Below, piece by piece: positions 24,262 through 32,330 of a DNA stretch of 32,330 nt; positions within the stretch are counted from its first letter, which is position 1; each line of letters opens with the position of its first letter. Origin of the DNA: Cryomorphaceae bacterium (GTDB taxonomy: Bacteria > Bacteroidota > Bacteroidia > Flavobacteriales_D > Sanyastnellaceae); assembly GCA_016124575.1 (NCBI GenBank), contig WGNM01000029.1, forward strand, positions 1 through 32,330, read 5' to 3'. A program made the position numbers and the translations under genes. Under the pieces are notes generated by a model. The model saw only the letters and a list, made by a program, of their open reading frames with translations, ran no database searches and was not told the DNA's origin.

Positions 24262-26427
24262 TTATTTGTCGTCCATTCCGAGAGATGGTGCTTCGGTGCC
24301 AACAAAGAGCACTTCAACGCGGCGGTTCAAGGCATGGTCAGCGGCAGTGCAAGTTTGTTTCGTGCAGTCTACAGCCAATTCGCGTTCACCTACCCAAGCA
24401 ATTTGGAAACGATCGTTCGAGATGCCTTTGTCGCCGAGGTATTTCTGCATCGACTTAGCGCGGCGCAGAGACAATGCCAAATTGTAGTTGTCGTCGCCGC
24501 GTGAATCTGTATGGGCCTTCACGATGATGCTCAGATTAGGATCTTCGTTCATCATCTTAATCAACGCAGCAATTTTATCTTTTTCGCTGGTGCGGATGTT
24601 GTGCTGATCGAAGCCAAAGTAGATATTGTTCAAATGGTATTGGCGAAGGTCAGAGTTTTTCTGTTTCACCTCTTCCGTTTGTTCGCTAACCAGTTGATTC
24701 AGACTGGTGTCATCAATTAAATTTGTTGTTGACAATTGATCGAATTCAGCATTGCTCAAGAAGTTCGTTTCGTTGCGAAGTTTCTCTAGCAAAAGACGTA
24801 TCTCTTGGTCTTTCGCGCGGTTATCAAGACTATCGTTGCCAACAATCGTTGCCAATTTCTCTATCACTTCTTTGATGATTCCAGCTTCTATCAGTTGCTC
24901 TTTTCCGACTAGAAAGCTACCTAAATGTAAGTATGTTTCTTCAAGCAAGTCACTCACTGTGAAAGTTGCAATAGGTTCGCTAGACTTCGATTCACCGCTT
25001 CCCATGAAGACTGCGAAATCTTGTCCAGCATCTACAGCCAATTGAAACGATCCCGTTTCATCCAATCTCAGCGTCGTATCGCGCTGCGTAGTCAACGATG
25101 AAAGGGTCACGTATTTTCCACCCAACAGCACATTTTCTTTGGTTTCGAACGTCAAGGCCACAATCTGTTGCATAAAGCGAACAGTAGAGAAACGGAAGAT
25201 GTTATCAGATCCTTGTCCAATTCTGTTGGTGCTGAAATAGCCCACCTCTTCTTCTTCGTTATAGAATATTGAGAAGTCATCTTTCGGCGAGTTGATCGGA
25301 AAGCCTAAATTTTGTGGATCTGAATAAGTTCGACCCATGGTCTCAGCGACGAATATGTCAAGTCCACCCAATCCAGCATGTCCGTCAGATGAGAAATACA
25401 ACAAGTTGTTATCTGAAATAAACGGAAACATCTCATTTCCTTCAGTATTGATCATCGGCCCGAGGTTTTCGGGTTCACCCCATTCTCCATTTCTCACGAA
25501 AACACGATACAAATCGGTTCCTCCATATCCGCCAGGCATGTTCGAAACGAAGATCATCTGATCACCCATTTTGTTCATGGCGGCATGTCCTACCGAGTAG
25601 TTTTCGCTATTGAAAGGCAGGTCCGTTGCTTTCGACCACTTGCCGTTTTCGAGTGTGTGAGCATAAACTTTTAAGTTCGCTGTTCCACTTTGATCATAAA
25701 CCGGTCGGCCACCTTTGATATTGTTTCGGGTAATGAACATGGTTTGCGAAACAGGGTCGAAGTAAGCAGGGCCGTCATGGTATTTACTGTTTACAGTGCC
25801 TTCTACCGGACTAGCAGAAACAAATTCGCCATCAGCGTCGATGTCACATTGGTAGATATCGAGGTAGGGAAGATCATTCCATTCATTCACCTCGGTACCG
25901 AAACTGCGTATACCTGCCGTGCTAAAGATATAGCGGTCGTTGAATTTGCACATGCCAAACGATGGTTTATCGGTATTGATCGATAGCCTTTTCAACTCAT
26001 ATTTCAAGGAGTCGGCCATCAGGTTGTGGAAATAACGGGTATCTTTCAAGTGCATCTGTGCCCTGCGATCGTCGGGCTCTTGCTGACCGTACAGCGCAAA
26101 CCAAAACACAGCTTGTGCATATTCACGCTGCGCCTTCATAGCTTCTGCATAGTGCAGCATATCGCTGGTTTGTTCCGAACGCAGTTCGATGGCGCGCATA
26201 AACCAAGCTCCGCTTTCTTCAAGCATACCGAGTTTACGCATGCACAATCCAACTTGACGAGCTACATGGGCTGAGGAGGAGTCTTGTTTCCAAGCATCCT
26301 GATACAATTCAAGTGCTTCAGGGAAACTGTACTTGTCGAACAAGCCATCGGCTTCTTTAACAAGGCCATTTTGTGCAACGATGTTGAACGTCAACAGCAG
26401 CGCACCTAGGGTGAGGAGTGCTTTCAT
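24262..26427 (-). CDS. OmpA-family protein with TPR and beta-propeller repeats (PorE-like)
   Basis: 721 residues. Signal peptide MKALLTLGALLLTFNIVAQ; TPR-like helices about 20-130 (FDKYSFPEALELYQDAWKQD, ARQVGLCMRKLG); PD40/WD40-like propeller about 145-430 (QMIFVSNMPGGYGGTDLYRV, LYFSSDGHAGLGGLDIFVAE, YFSTNRIGQGSDNIFRF); a carboxypeptidase-regulatory-like stretch about 435-500; and a C-terminal OmpA domain about 600-715 (IYFGFDQHNIR, IIVKAHTDSRGDDNYNLALS followed by LRRAKS), which binds peptidoglycan. This order matches PorE-type proteins that anchor T9SS or gliding parts to the cell wall. It follows porP by 12 bases in the adhesin operon. Whether it is the general PorE or a paralogue dedicated to this adhesin is open. 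Confidence 0.9.
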   Translation of the reverse strand: MKALLTLGALLLTFNIVAQNGLVKEADGLFDKYSFPEALELYQDAWKQDSSSAHVARQVGLCMRKLGMLEESGAWFMRAIELRSEQTSDMLHYAEAMKAQREYAQAVFWFALYGQQEPDDRRAQMHLKDTRYFHNLMADSLKYELKRLSINTDKPSFGMCKFNDRYIFSTAGIRSFGTEVNEWNDLPYLDIYQCDIDADGEFVSASPVEGTVNSKYHDGPAYFDPVSQTMFITRNNIKGGRPVYDQSGTANLKVYAHTLENGKWSKATDLPFNSENYSVGHAAMNKMGDQMIFVSNMPGGYGGTDLYRVFVRNGEWGEPENLGPMINTEGNEMFPFISDNNLLYFSSDGHAGLGGLDIFVAETMGRTYSDPQNLGFPINSPKDDFSIFYNEEEEVGYFSTNRIGQGSDNIFRFSTVRFMQQIVALTFETKENVLLGGKYVTLSSLTTQRDTTLRLDETGSFQLAVDAGQDFAVFMGSGESKSSEPIATFTVSDLLEETYLHLGSFLVGKEQLIEAGIIKEVIEKLATIVGNDSLDNRAKDQEIRLLLEKLRNETNFLSNAEFDQLSTTNLIDDTSLNQLVSEQTEEVKQKNSDLRQYHLNNIYFGFDQHNIRTSEKDKIAALIKMMNEDPNLSIIVKAHTDSRGDDNYNLALSLRRAKSMQKYLGDKGISNDRFQIAWVGERELAVDCTKQTCTAADHALNRRVEVLFVGTEAPSLGMDDK

Positions 26428-26439
26428 TATGTTTCTGGT

Positions 26440-27384
26440 TTAAAAGTATCTTGGATAGACGATGCGTCGGCGCTTTGCTTTCAAGGTATAAGAGGCCGTG
26501 ACTTCATGACTTCCGAAGTTGGTGAATGCAAGTCGGCTGGCTGCAAAATCCATTGAGTAACCGAACTTCCACTTTTTGTCCAACTCTACCTGAATGAATG
26601 CTCCCGCAACTTCTTTCCAGTAGTAAAAAGCTCCTACCTTAAACGCATCAAAAATAAAAAGGTTCGCATTTGCACCAATTGATAGCGGCGCATTCATCAC
26701 GGCCTTGGTCTGGATGGTCGGCTGAAACTTGTAGTTTCTGTTTATTTTCCAGATTTGACCGGCGGAAGCGTACAGTATTGGCTCTTTAAATCCGTTGCTG
26801 AACGAGTAGGTTTCAGATGTTTTCGAGTCGAAATCGTTTTTCAAAACACGTGGCACAGAGATGGAAATAAACCGTTTGTGATCGTGAAAGAAGAATCCAA
26901 AACCTACGTTGGGCATAAAAACACTTCTTGAATTTGTCAAAAAGAAGTCGTCTTGCTGTCCGTAGTGATCAGAAACCAGTTCCAAATCTGTCATATTCGC
27001 TTGAAACAACGACCCTGTTGCCTTCAGTCCGAAGCTTACAAATCCTGAACGTGTTACTTGCGCGCGGTAGGTGGCGTCGCCCATGAGGGTGAGCTCACTT
27101 GTCGGCCCTATTTTATCGTGTGATATGGTACCTCCAAAGGCCACTTTTCCTCGTTTGGTGGGCATATCAAAGGTGATGGTCTGGGTGCTTGGAGCTCCCT
27201 TAAAACCAACCCACTGGCTGCGGTGAAAGATCGATATTACGGCCGTCTCCTTGTATCCTGCATAAGCAGGATTTATGCGCAAGGTGTTTAAGAAATTCTG
27301 AGCGTGCATTGGGTCTTGTTGGGCGGTGGCGCCAACGGCTCCGATGCAAAGTGCGAACAGAAGGAGTGATTTATATTTGCTCAT
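26440..27384 (-). CDS. PorP/SprF-family type IX secretion membrane protein
   Basis: 314 residues. Signal peptide MSKYKSLLLFALCIGAVGAT followed by AQQD; then the family pattern QDPMHAQNFLNTLRINPAYA followed by GYKE, FHRSQWVGFKGAPSTQTITF, a KVAFGGTISHDKIGPTSEL stretch, and beta strands ending FGSHEVTASYTLKAKRR. It is predicted to be an outer-membrane barrel. Genes of this family adjoin genes for proteins with gliding-motility-type (type B) C-terminal domains and help export and attach them. Here it lies 18 bases after such a gene, so the two are functional partners. Confidence 0.93.
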   Translation of the reverse strand: MSKYKSLLLFALCIGAVGATAQQDPMHAQNFLNTLRINPAYAGYKETAVISIFHRSQWVGFKGAPSTQTITFDMPTKRGKVAFGGTISHDKIGPTSELTLMGDATYRAQVTRSGFVSFGLKATGSLFQANMTDLELVSDHYGQQDDFFLTNSRSVFMPNVGFGFFFHDHKRFISISVPRVLKNDFDSKTSETYSFSNGFKEPILYASAGQIWKINRNYKFQPTIQTKAVMNAPLSIGANANLFIFDAFKVGAFYYWKEVAGAFIQVELDKKWKFGYSMDFAASRLAFTNFGSHEVTASYTLKAKRRRIVYPRYF

Positions 27385-27402
27385 GGCTGAGTGATTTCTT
27401 GA

Positions 27403-30400
27403 TTAACGATTGATGTAGATGTAACCTTTAACTGGCTTGATTCCAGCACTTCCGAGGTCAAGGACAAAGAAATACGTTCCTTCAGGCAATAGCCCATTTC
27501 CAAGGGTGAGTGCATCTTGTGAATGTCCGTCGAAGCTGTTGTCGTATTCGTCTTGTTCAAACACCAGTCGTCCCCAGCGGTTGTAAACGCTTAGGCGGTT
27601 GCCTGGGTAATCTTCCAGTCCGATGATCTCAAAAACGTCGTTGATGCCGTCACCATTCGGAGATATGGCCTGTGGTATGATCAGGTCGATGAAACATTCT
27701 ACCTGTACCACAATGATTGCAGAGTCGCAGGCATTGAATGGGTCGCAGGCGATGTAAGAGATGGTATCCGTACCGCACCATCCTTCAGCAGGTGTGTAGT
27801 ACAAGTAGTTTCCAATGATCTCTACTTCTCCATTTGAAGCGCCAGCTTCTGAAATGGTGAGGTCGTCGCCGTCGGCATCAAAGTCGTTGCCCAATGGGTC
27901 AATCTCGATGGTGTCGTTCTCTTCGAAGAAGTTTGCGGTGTCGTCTTCAGCATCTGGTGGCGTGTTCACCAATACCATGAAGCTACATAGTACGCTGTTT
28001 CCAGCTTCGTCGATGGCTTCATAGATCACTTCGGTGTATCCGTGTGGGAATACGCTTCCGCTCGGTAAACCTTCAATCATGGTAAGGGTTGCACTGCAGT
28101 TGTCGGTGTAGAATGGCTCGTTGAAGTAGACCACTGGGTCAACTTGTATGATGTCTTCCGGACACAATATGATCGGATCTTCAGCATCGATAACGGTAAC
28201 GGTCATGCTGCACTGGGTGGCATTTCCGTAGATGTCTGTTACCTCAAAGGTGAGTTCAGTTACACCTACTGGGAAGAGCTCGCCTGATGCGATTCCGCTG
28301 ATGAGCTGCAAGTCTGCAACAGCACAGTTGTCATCAACTTGTGGCATGTTGTAGGTTACAAATGCTCCGCAGATGCTGTTGTCGTTGTTTACTACGATGT
28401 CGGCCAGACAAACGATGCTTGGTGCTTCAGGGTCTTCAACCGTTACGTTGAAGGTGCAGAATGATACGTTGCCAGCAGCGTCGGTATACGACCATGTTAC
28501 GGTTGTTGTTCCTACGTCGAAGGTGCTTCCGCTGTCGAGGCCAGCAACCAATGCTACTTCTGTCACAGCACAGTTGTCGGTTACGGTCGGCGCTTCGTAT
28601 GTTACTACAGCTCCGCATATTCCGTTGTCGTTGACTACGGTAATGTCGGTCGGACAAACAGCAATAACCGGTGCTTCGTTGTCGAGTATCTCGATGGTGA
28701 ATGAACAGGTGTTCATGTTACCATGGATGTCGGTGATGTCGTAACTAATGGTTGTTATACCCACAGGGAATACTTCGCCGCTTACCATTCCTTCTGTCAT
28801 CACTACGGTGTCAACAGCACAGTTGTCTGATACCATTGGGTCGTTGAAGGTGATCATCGCACCGCATACGCCAAGGTCGTTGTTGGCTACGATGTTCTGC
28901 GGACATTGGATAAACGGTACTTCGTCGTCAGTAACGGTTACTTCGAATGAGCAGGTAGCAGTGTTTCCAAATCCGTCGGTTACTACGTAGGTTACTACGG
29001 TTGTTCCGACTGGGAAAACTTCACCACTCGCCAATCCTTCTGTCATGCTCAAATCAGCTACGGTACAGTTGTCTGTGGTCTGCGGTAGATCATAAATCAC
29101 TACTGCTCCACATACGCCTGGGTCGTTGGTTGTCAAGATGTTTTCCGGACAAACGATCACTGGGTCGATGGTGTCTTCAAGGATTACTTCGAAGTTGCAT
29201 ACACTCACGTTTCCGTAAATGTCTTCTACTGTCATGGTGATTGTAGTGTTGTCATAAATCACAGTTCCAGGAGCAGGCGCTTGTGTGATGGTCACACTTG
29301 AACAGTTGTCTGTTGCAGACACGAGCCCAGTGTAATCGCCCAACAAATGCTCACAGCTTGTGTCGAGTTGTTCGGTTTGGTCACCCGGACAAGCGATGAT
29401 AGGTGCGGTGTTGTCAAGAACGGTTACGTCGAACGAACAGTCGGTAGCATTGCCATCAGGATCTGTTGATGTGATGGTGATGGTGTACACGCCGAGTCCT
29501 ACAATGGTTCCTGGAGCTGGCACCTGTGTCATCACAGGAACGCTACAATTGTCGCTTGTTGATGTCATCGCCGTGTAATCTGGCAACTCGAAGTTGCACG
29601 TTGCGTCAACGTATTCAGTTAGGTCGGCAGGACAAGTTATCGCGGGTGCGATGACATCATCAAGTGTTACATTGAAAGTACAATCAGTGGTGTTGCCCGC
29701 GTCATCTGTAGCCGTGATGGTAATCATCTCTACAGTTCCAGAACCACTCAATACCGTTCCGGCAACAGGTGACTGGGTCAACATTACATCCGTGTCGCAG
29801 TTGTCGGTAACAATAGCAAGGGATGTGTAATCAAGGACAACGAATTCGCAGTTAGAATCAACAAGTTCAGTTAGGTCGGCAGGACATGTTAGTATTGGCG
29901 ATTCGTCATCCGTAATGGTTATATCTTGTGTGCACTGGCTTACATTTCCGTGAATGTCGGTAATGGTCCAAGTGATAGTGGTCGTTCCGATGGTGTAGAT
30001 GGCCGAAGCATCATCTGTACCTGTATAGTCGTTCACGATTGAAGCAACACCGCAGTTGTCGGTGGCCGTTACCGCAGGCATTGTTACCACGGCATCACAT
30101 GATCCAAGGTCAGCAGCTTGTGTAAGTGCAGAAGGACAAGTGAAGTCAGGTGCCTGGTTATCGGTGATGGTGATGTTCATGCTACAGGTAGACACGTTAC
30201 CGTGGATGTCAATAACCGTCCACACAACAGTGGTAGTACCTTCTGCATAAATATCAGTTGCATAGCTGGTTCCATTGTAATCATTTGTTACACTTGCAAT
30301 GGCACAATTTTCAAATATTGTGAGTGCAGGAACAGTTACAAATGCTTCACAAACATCGGTGTCGGTGTTCTGTACAATGTCGTTCTGACAAGTGATGGTA

Positions 30401-32330
30401 GGCGATTCGTTGTCTGTTACTTCTGCCTCCATTGTGCAGGTTGAAATGTTTCCAGCAAGGTCAGAAACGGTCCATAAAATGGTAGTTATTCCTACTGGAT
30501 AAATATCAGTTGCATCGCTGGTTCCATTGTAGTCATTTACTACAGTGGCAACCGAACAATTGTCTGAGGTGAATGGCACCGGTATTGAAACCAAAGCTTC
30601 ACATACTCCTGCATCAGCGGTCTGTGAGATGCTAGCCGGACAGTTGATCACAGGTGCTTCATCATCGGTGATCGTGATTGTTGTAACACATGTGCTCACG
30701 TTACCGTGGATGTCGGTGATGGTCCAGTTAACCACTGTCGTTCCAATGGTGTAGATGTCTGAAGCATCGCTAGTACCATTGTAGTCGTTGATGATTGAAG
30801 CGATGGCACAGTTGTCGGTTGCGATCATGGCATCAACTGATATAACAGCGTCGCATGAACCGCCATCGGCAGGTTGGTTGATGTCTGAAGGACAAGTAAC
30901 AACAGGTGCTTCATCATCTGTGATAACTACGTCGATTTGACAAGTGCTCACGTTACCGTGGATGTCGGTGATGGTCCAAGTAACGGTTGTAGTTCCTACT
31001 GGGTAAATATCACTGCCATCGGCTGTGCCGTTGAAATCATTAACAATTGAAGCAACACCACAATTGTCGGAGGCTGTCACAACAGGTATTGTAACGGCGG
31101 CCTCACATACTCCAGCGTCAGCTGTTTGTGTAACGTTTACCGGACAATTTACGATTGGGTTTTCGTTGTCGATGACGGTGATGGTGGTCGAACAGGTCGT
31201 CACATTGCTGTGGATATCGGTGATGATCCAGTTAACAACGGTCGTTCCTTCTGGGTAAACATCGCTAGCATTTGCACCACCGTTGTAATCGTTTACGATC
31301 GACAGTATGGCGCAGTTGTCGGTGGCAATCATGTTCGGTACTGTGATGTTTGCTTCACATGCGCCTGGGTCGGTGTTCACAGTAATATCAGTCGGACAAC
31401 TAACAACTGGTGCTTCGTTGTCGGTGATGGTCACGTCGAGCGAGCATGTGGTAGTGTTACCAGCCATGTCGATAATGGTCCAAGTTACTGTGGTAGTTCC
31501 AACAGGGTAAATGTCTGATGCGTCGATTGCTCCATTGTAATCGTTTGATATTGAAGCAATACCGCAGTTGTCGCTGTACATAGGGGCAACAATTGATACT
31601 GCTGCCTCACACACTCCAGCGTCTGCTGTTTGAGTGATGTCTCCAGCACAGGTCAAGGCAGGTGCTTCGGTATCAAGTATCGTCACATCAAATGAGCATG
31701 TGGTGATGTTGCCGTGGATGTCGGTCACCGTCCATTCTACTGTCGTTATCCCTGGAGGGTATACTCCTGAAGCATCTGCAGTTCCGTTGAACGTGTTGGT
31801 GACTGTTGCAATAGCGCAGTTATCTGTAGCAACAAGTGGTGCAATTGCAACTGTTCCATCACAAGTACCAAGGTCTGAACCTTGTGTTATGTCGGTTGTA
31901 CAAACTACCACTGGTAGCTCATCGTCGTTCACTGTTACATCAAATGAGCAGGTAGAAACGTTGCCAGAGATGTCGGTAACAGTCCATGTTACAGTTGTAG
32001 TACCTACAGGATAAGTTCCTGAAGCATCAGCCGTACCATTGAAATCATTCACGATAGAAGCGATACCGCAGTTGTCTGAGGTAACCAGCGCAGGCACCGT
32101 TACCGCTGCATTGCAAGCACCAAGGTCGTTCGACTGGATGATGTTGGCAGAGCATGTGATGGCAGGAGCTGTGTTATCGACAAGTGATACATTGAAGTTA
32201 CAAGAAGAAGCGTTTCCGCTGTCGTCGGTAACCGTGATCACCACGTTCACTACAGTTCCATTTCCAGAGAAGATAGTTCCAGGAGCAGGTACTTGTGTGA
32301 TGTCGAGTGAAAGGTCACAGTTATCATTGG
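27403..32330 (-). CDS. Giant HYR-repeat adhesin with gliding-motility (type B) C-terminal domain, 5' end outside the window
   Basis: The frame is open across the right edge; a GTG at 32250 is internal to a repeat and is not the start. At least 1,640 residues are encoded. From the visible N-side: one partial and 17 complete HYR repeats of about 83 residues (DNxAPxxxCPxxI ... DNC ... GTTTVTWTxTDxxGNxSTC), a linker with DPLGNDFDADGDDLTISEAG typical of a cadherin-like/Ig-like module, and a final CHU_C domain (IPQAISPNGDGINDVFEIIG, VYNRWGRLVFEQ, LPEGTYFFVLDLG, KGYIYINR) that targets T9SS. A long Cys-rich, Ig-like surface stalk is expected. porP and the OmpA-type gene follow in the same operon. Confidence 0.95.
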   Translation of the reverse strand, partial: NDNCDLSLDITQVPAPGTIFSGNGTVVNVVITVTDDSGNASSCNFNVSLVDNTAPAITCSANIIQSNDLGACNAAVTVPALVTSDNCGIASIVNDFNGTADASGTYPVGTTTVTWTVTDISGNVSTCSFDVTVNDDELPVVVCTTDITQGSDLGTCDGTVAIAPLVATDNCAIATVTNTFNGTADASGVYPPGITTVEWTVTDIHGNITTCSFDVTILDTEAPALTCAGDITQTADAGVCEAAVSIVAPMYSDNCGIASISNDYNGAIDASDIYPVGTTTVTWTIIDMAGNTTTCSLDVTITDNEAPVVSCPTDITVNTDPGACEANITVPNMIATDNCAILSIVNDYNGGANASDVYPEGTTVVNWIITDIHSNVTTCSTTITVIDNENPIVNCPVNVTQTADAGVCEAAVTIPVVTASDNCGVASIVNDFNGTADGSDIYPVGTTTVTWTITDIHGNVSTCQIDVVITDDEAPVVTCPSDINQPADGGSCDAVISVDAMIATDNCAIASIINDYNGTSDASDIYTIGTTVVNWTITDIHGNVSTCVTTITITDDEAPVINCPASISQTADAGVCEALVSIPVPFTSDNCSVATVVNDYNGTSDATDIYPVGITTILWTVSDLAGNISTCTMEAEVTDNESPTITCQNDIVQNTDTDVCEAFVTVPALTIFENCAIASVTNDYNGTSYATDIYAEGTTTVVWTVIDIHGNVSTCSMNITITDNQAPDFTCPSALTQAADLGSCDAVVTMPAVTATDNCGVASIVNDYTGTDDASAIYTIGTTTITWTITDIHGNVSQCTQDITITDDESPILTCPADLTELVDSNCEFVVLDYTSLAIVTDNCDTDVMLTQSPVAGTVLSGSGTVEMITITATDDAGNTTDCTFNVTLDDVIAPAITCPADLTEYVDATCNFELPDYTAMTSTSDNCSVPVMTQVPAPGTIVGLGVYTITITSTDPDGNATDCSFDVTVLDNTAPIIACPGDQTEQLDTSCEHLLGDYTGLVSATDNCSSVTITQAPAPGTVIYDNTTITMTVEDIYGNVSVCNFEVILEDTIDPVIVCPENILTTNDPGVCGAVVIYDLPQTTDNCTVADLSMTEGLASGEVFPVGTTVVTYVVTDGFGNTATCSFEVTVTDDEVPFIQCPQNIVANNDLGVCGAMITFNDPMVSDNCAVDTVVMTEGMVSGEVFPVGITTISYDITDIHGNMNTCSFTIEILDNEAPVIAVCPTDITVVNDNGICGAVVTYEAPTVTDNCAVTEVALVAGLDSGSTFDVGTTTVTWSYTDAAGNVSFCTFNVTVEDPEAPSIVCLADIVVNNDNSICGAFVTYNMPQVDDNCAVADLQLISGIASGELFPVGVTELTFEVTDIYGNATQCSMTVTVIDAEDPIILCPEDIIQVDPVVYFNEPFYTDNCSATLTMIEGLPSGSVFPHGYTEVIYEAIDEAGNSVLCSFMVLVNTPPDAEDDTANFFEENDTIEIDPLGNDFDADGDDLTISEAGASNGEVEIIGNYLYYTPAEGWCGTDTISYIACDPFNACDSAIIVVQVECFIDLIIPQAISPNGDGINDVFEIIGLEDYPGNRLSVYNRWGRLVFEQDEYDNSFDGHSQDALTLGNGLLPEGTYFFVLDLGSAGIKPVKGYIYINR
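27964..32330 (-). repeat. Tandem HYR-repeat array (about 248 bp per unit)
   Basis: Seventeen complete units plus one partial, in frame with the adhesin. By sequence they fall in three classes: nine with NDYNGTxDASDIYP; three plus the partial edge unit with TQxPAPGT; and five with EGLxSGEVFPVGT. Most carry four cysteines. The last unit (nearest the C-terminus) is shorter and has three. Confidence 0.93.

Noticed and set aside
29001-30444. Several plus-strand frames of 70-110 codons inside the adhesin
   Set aside because: They are shadows of the HYR repeats and recur with the repeat period.
27403-32330. Evenly spaced repeats that could suggest a CRISPR array or non-coding satellite
   Set aside because: The period is about 248 bp, the frame is open throughout and translates into HYR domains; the repeats are protein-coding.

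Overview
The window looks like chromosome from a free-living Bacteroidota (Flavobacteriia/Cytophagia type). The evidence is two kinds of type IX secretion (T9SS) sorting domain, a PorP/SprF-family protein next to a giant HYR adhesin, an OmpA protein of the TPR/beta-propeller type, a TPR-hybrid histidine kinase ending in an AraC-type HTH, the acpP-fabF-rnc-IPExxVDY-pyk cluster usual in this phylum, and a promoter of the Bacteroidota -33/-7 type upstream of acpP. I cannot name a species.

Region 1 (about 1-8750, + strand) is accessory DNA: an array of displaced RHS cassettes. Three cassettes (553-1934, 3736-5390, 5790-7459) carry the conserved RHS-associated core tip followed by unrelated C-terminal domains. 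Each stop codon overlaps the start (ATGA) of a small exported gene, as expected for polymorphic-toxin tip plus immunity pairs. One tip is a clear metzincin-type zinc protease (HExxHxxGxxH plus Met-turn); the other two I do not recognise. Two of the partner genes are lipoproteins with MORN/YwqK-like repeats. Between these are eroded cassettes that keep only a short toxin tail and an intact partner gene (2206-2551, 2667-3604, 7543-8075), and at the end an RHS fragment cut off mid-core (8202-8549). The left edge holds the tail of a transposase. A 50-bp leader is shared by two cassettes. A DUF1016/YhcG-type nuclease gene (8771-9820) closes the accessory block.

Region 2 (10070-17649, - strand): a T9SS type A cargo protein, a TPR hybrid two-component regulator, mannose-1-phosphate guanylyltransferase (manC), a class I/II aminotransferase, a SprT-like zinc protein and a tiny lipoprotein, ending in a strong terminator at 10004-10050.

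Region 3 (17739-24166, + strand): MlaE/MlaF lipid-transport ABC genes, a nitroreductase, then the fatty-acid/RNA/glycolysis cluster acpP, fabF, rnc, IPExxVDY protein and pyk, ending at a bidirectional terminator.

Region 4 (32330 down to 24262, - strand): an apparent operon of a very large HYR-repeat protein with a gliding-motility (type B) C-terminal domain, a PorP/SprF membrane protein and an OmpA/TPR/propeller protein. Together these make a T9SS surface-adhesin secretion and anchoring module. The adhesin runs off the right edge.

Most of regions 2-4 is ordinary. The novelty is in region 1, where toxin-tip and immunity cassettes appear at several stages of decay beside insertion-sequence debris.
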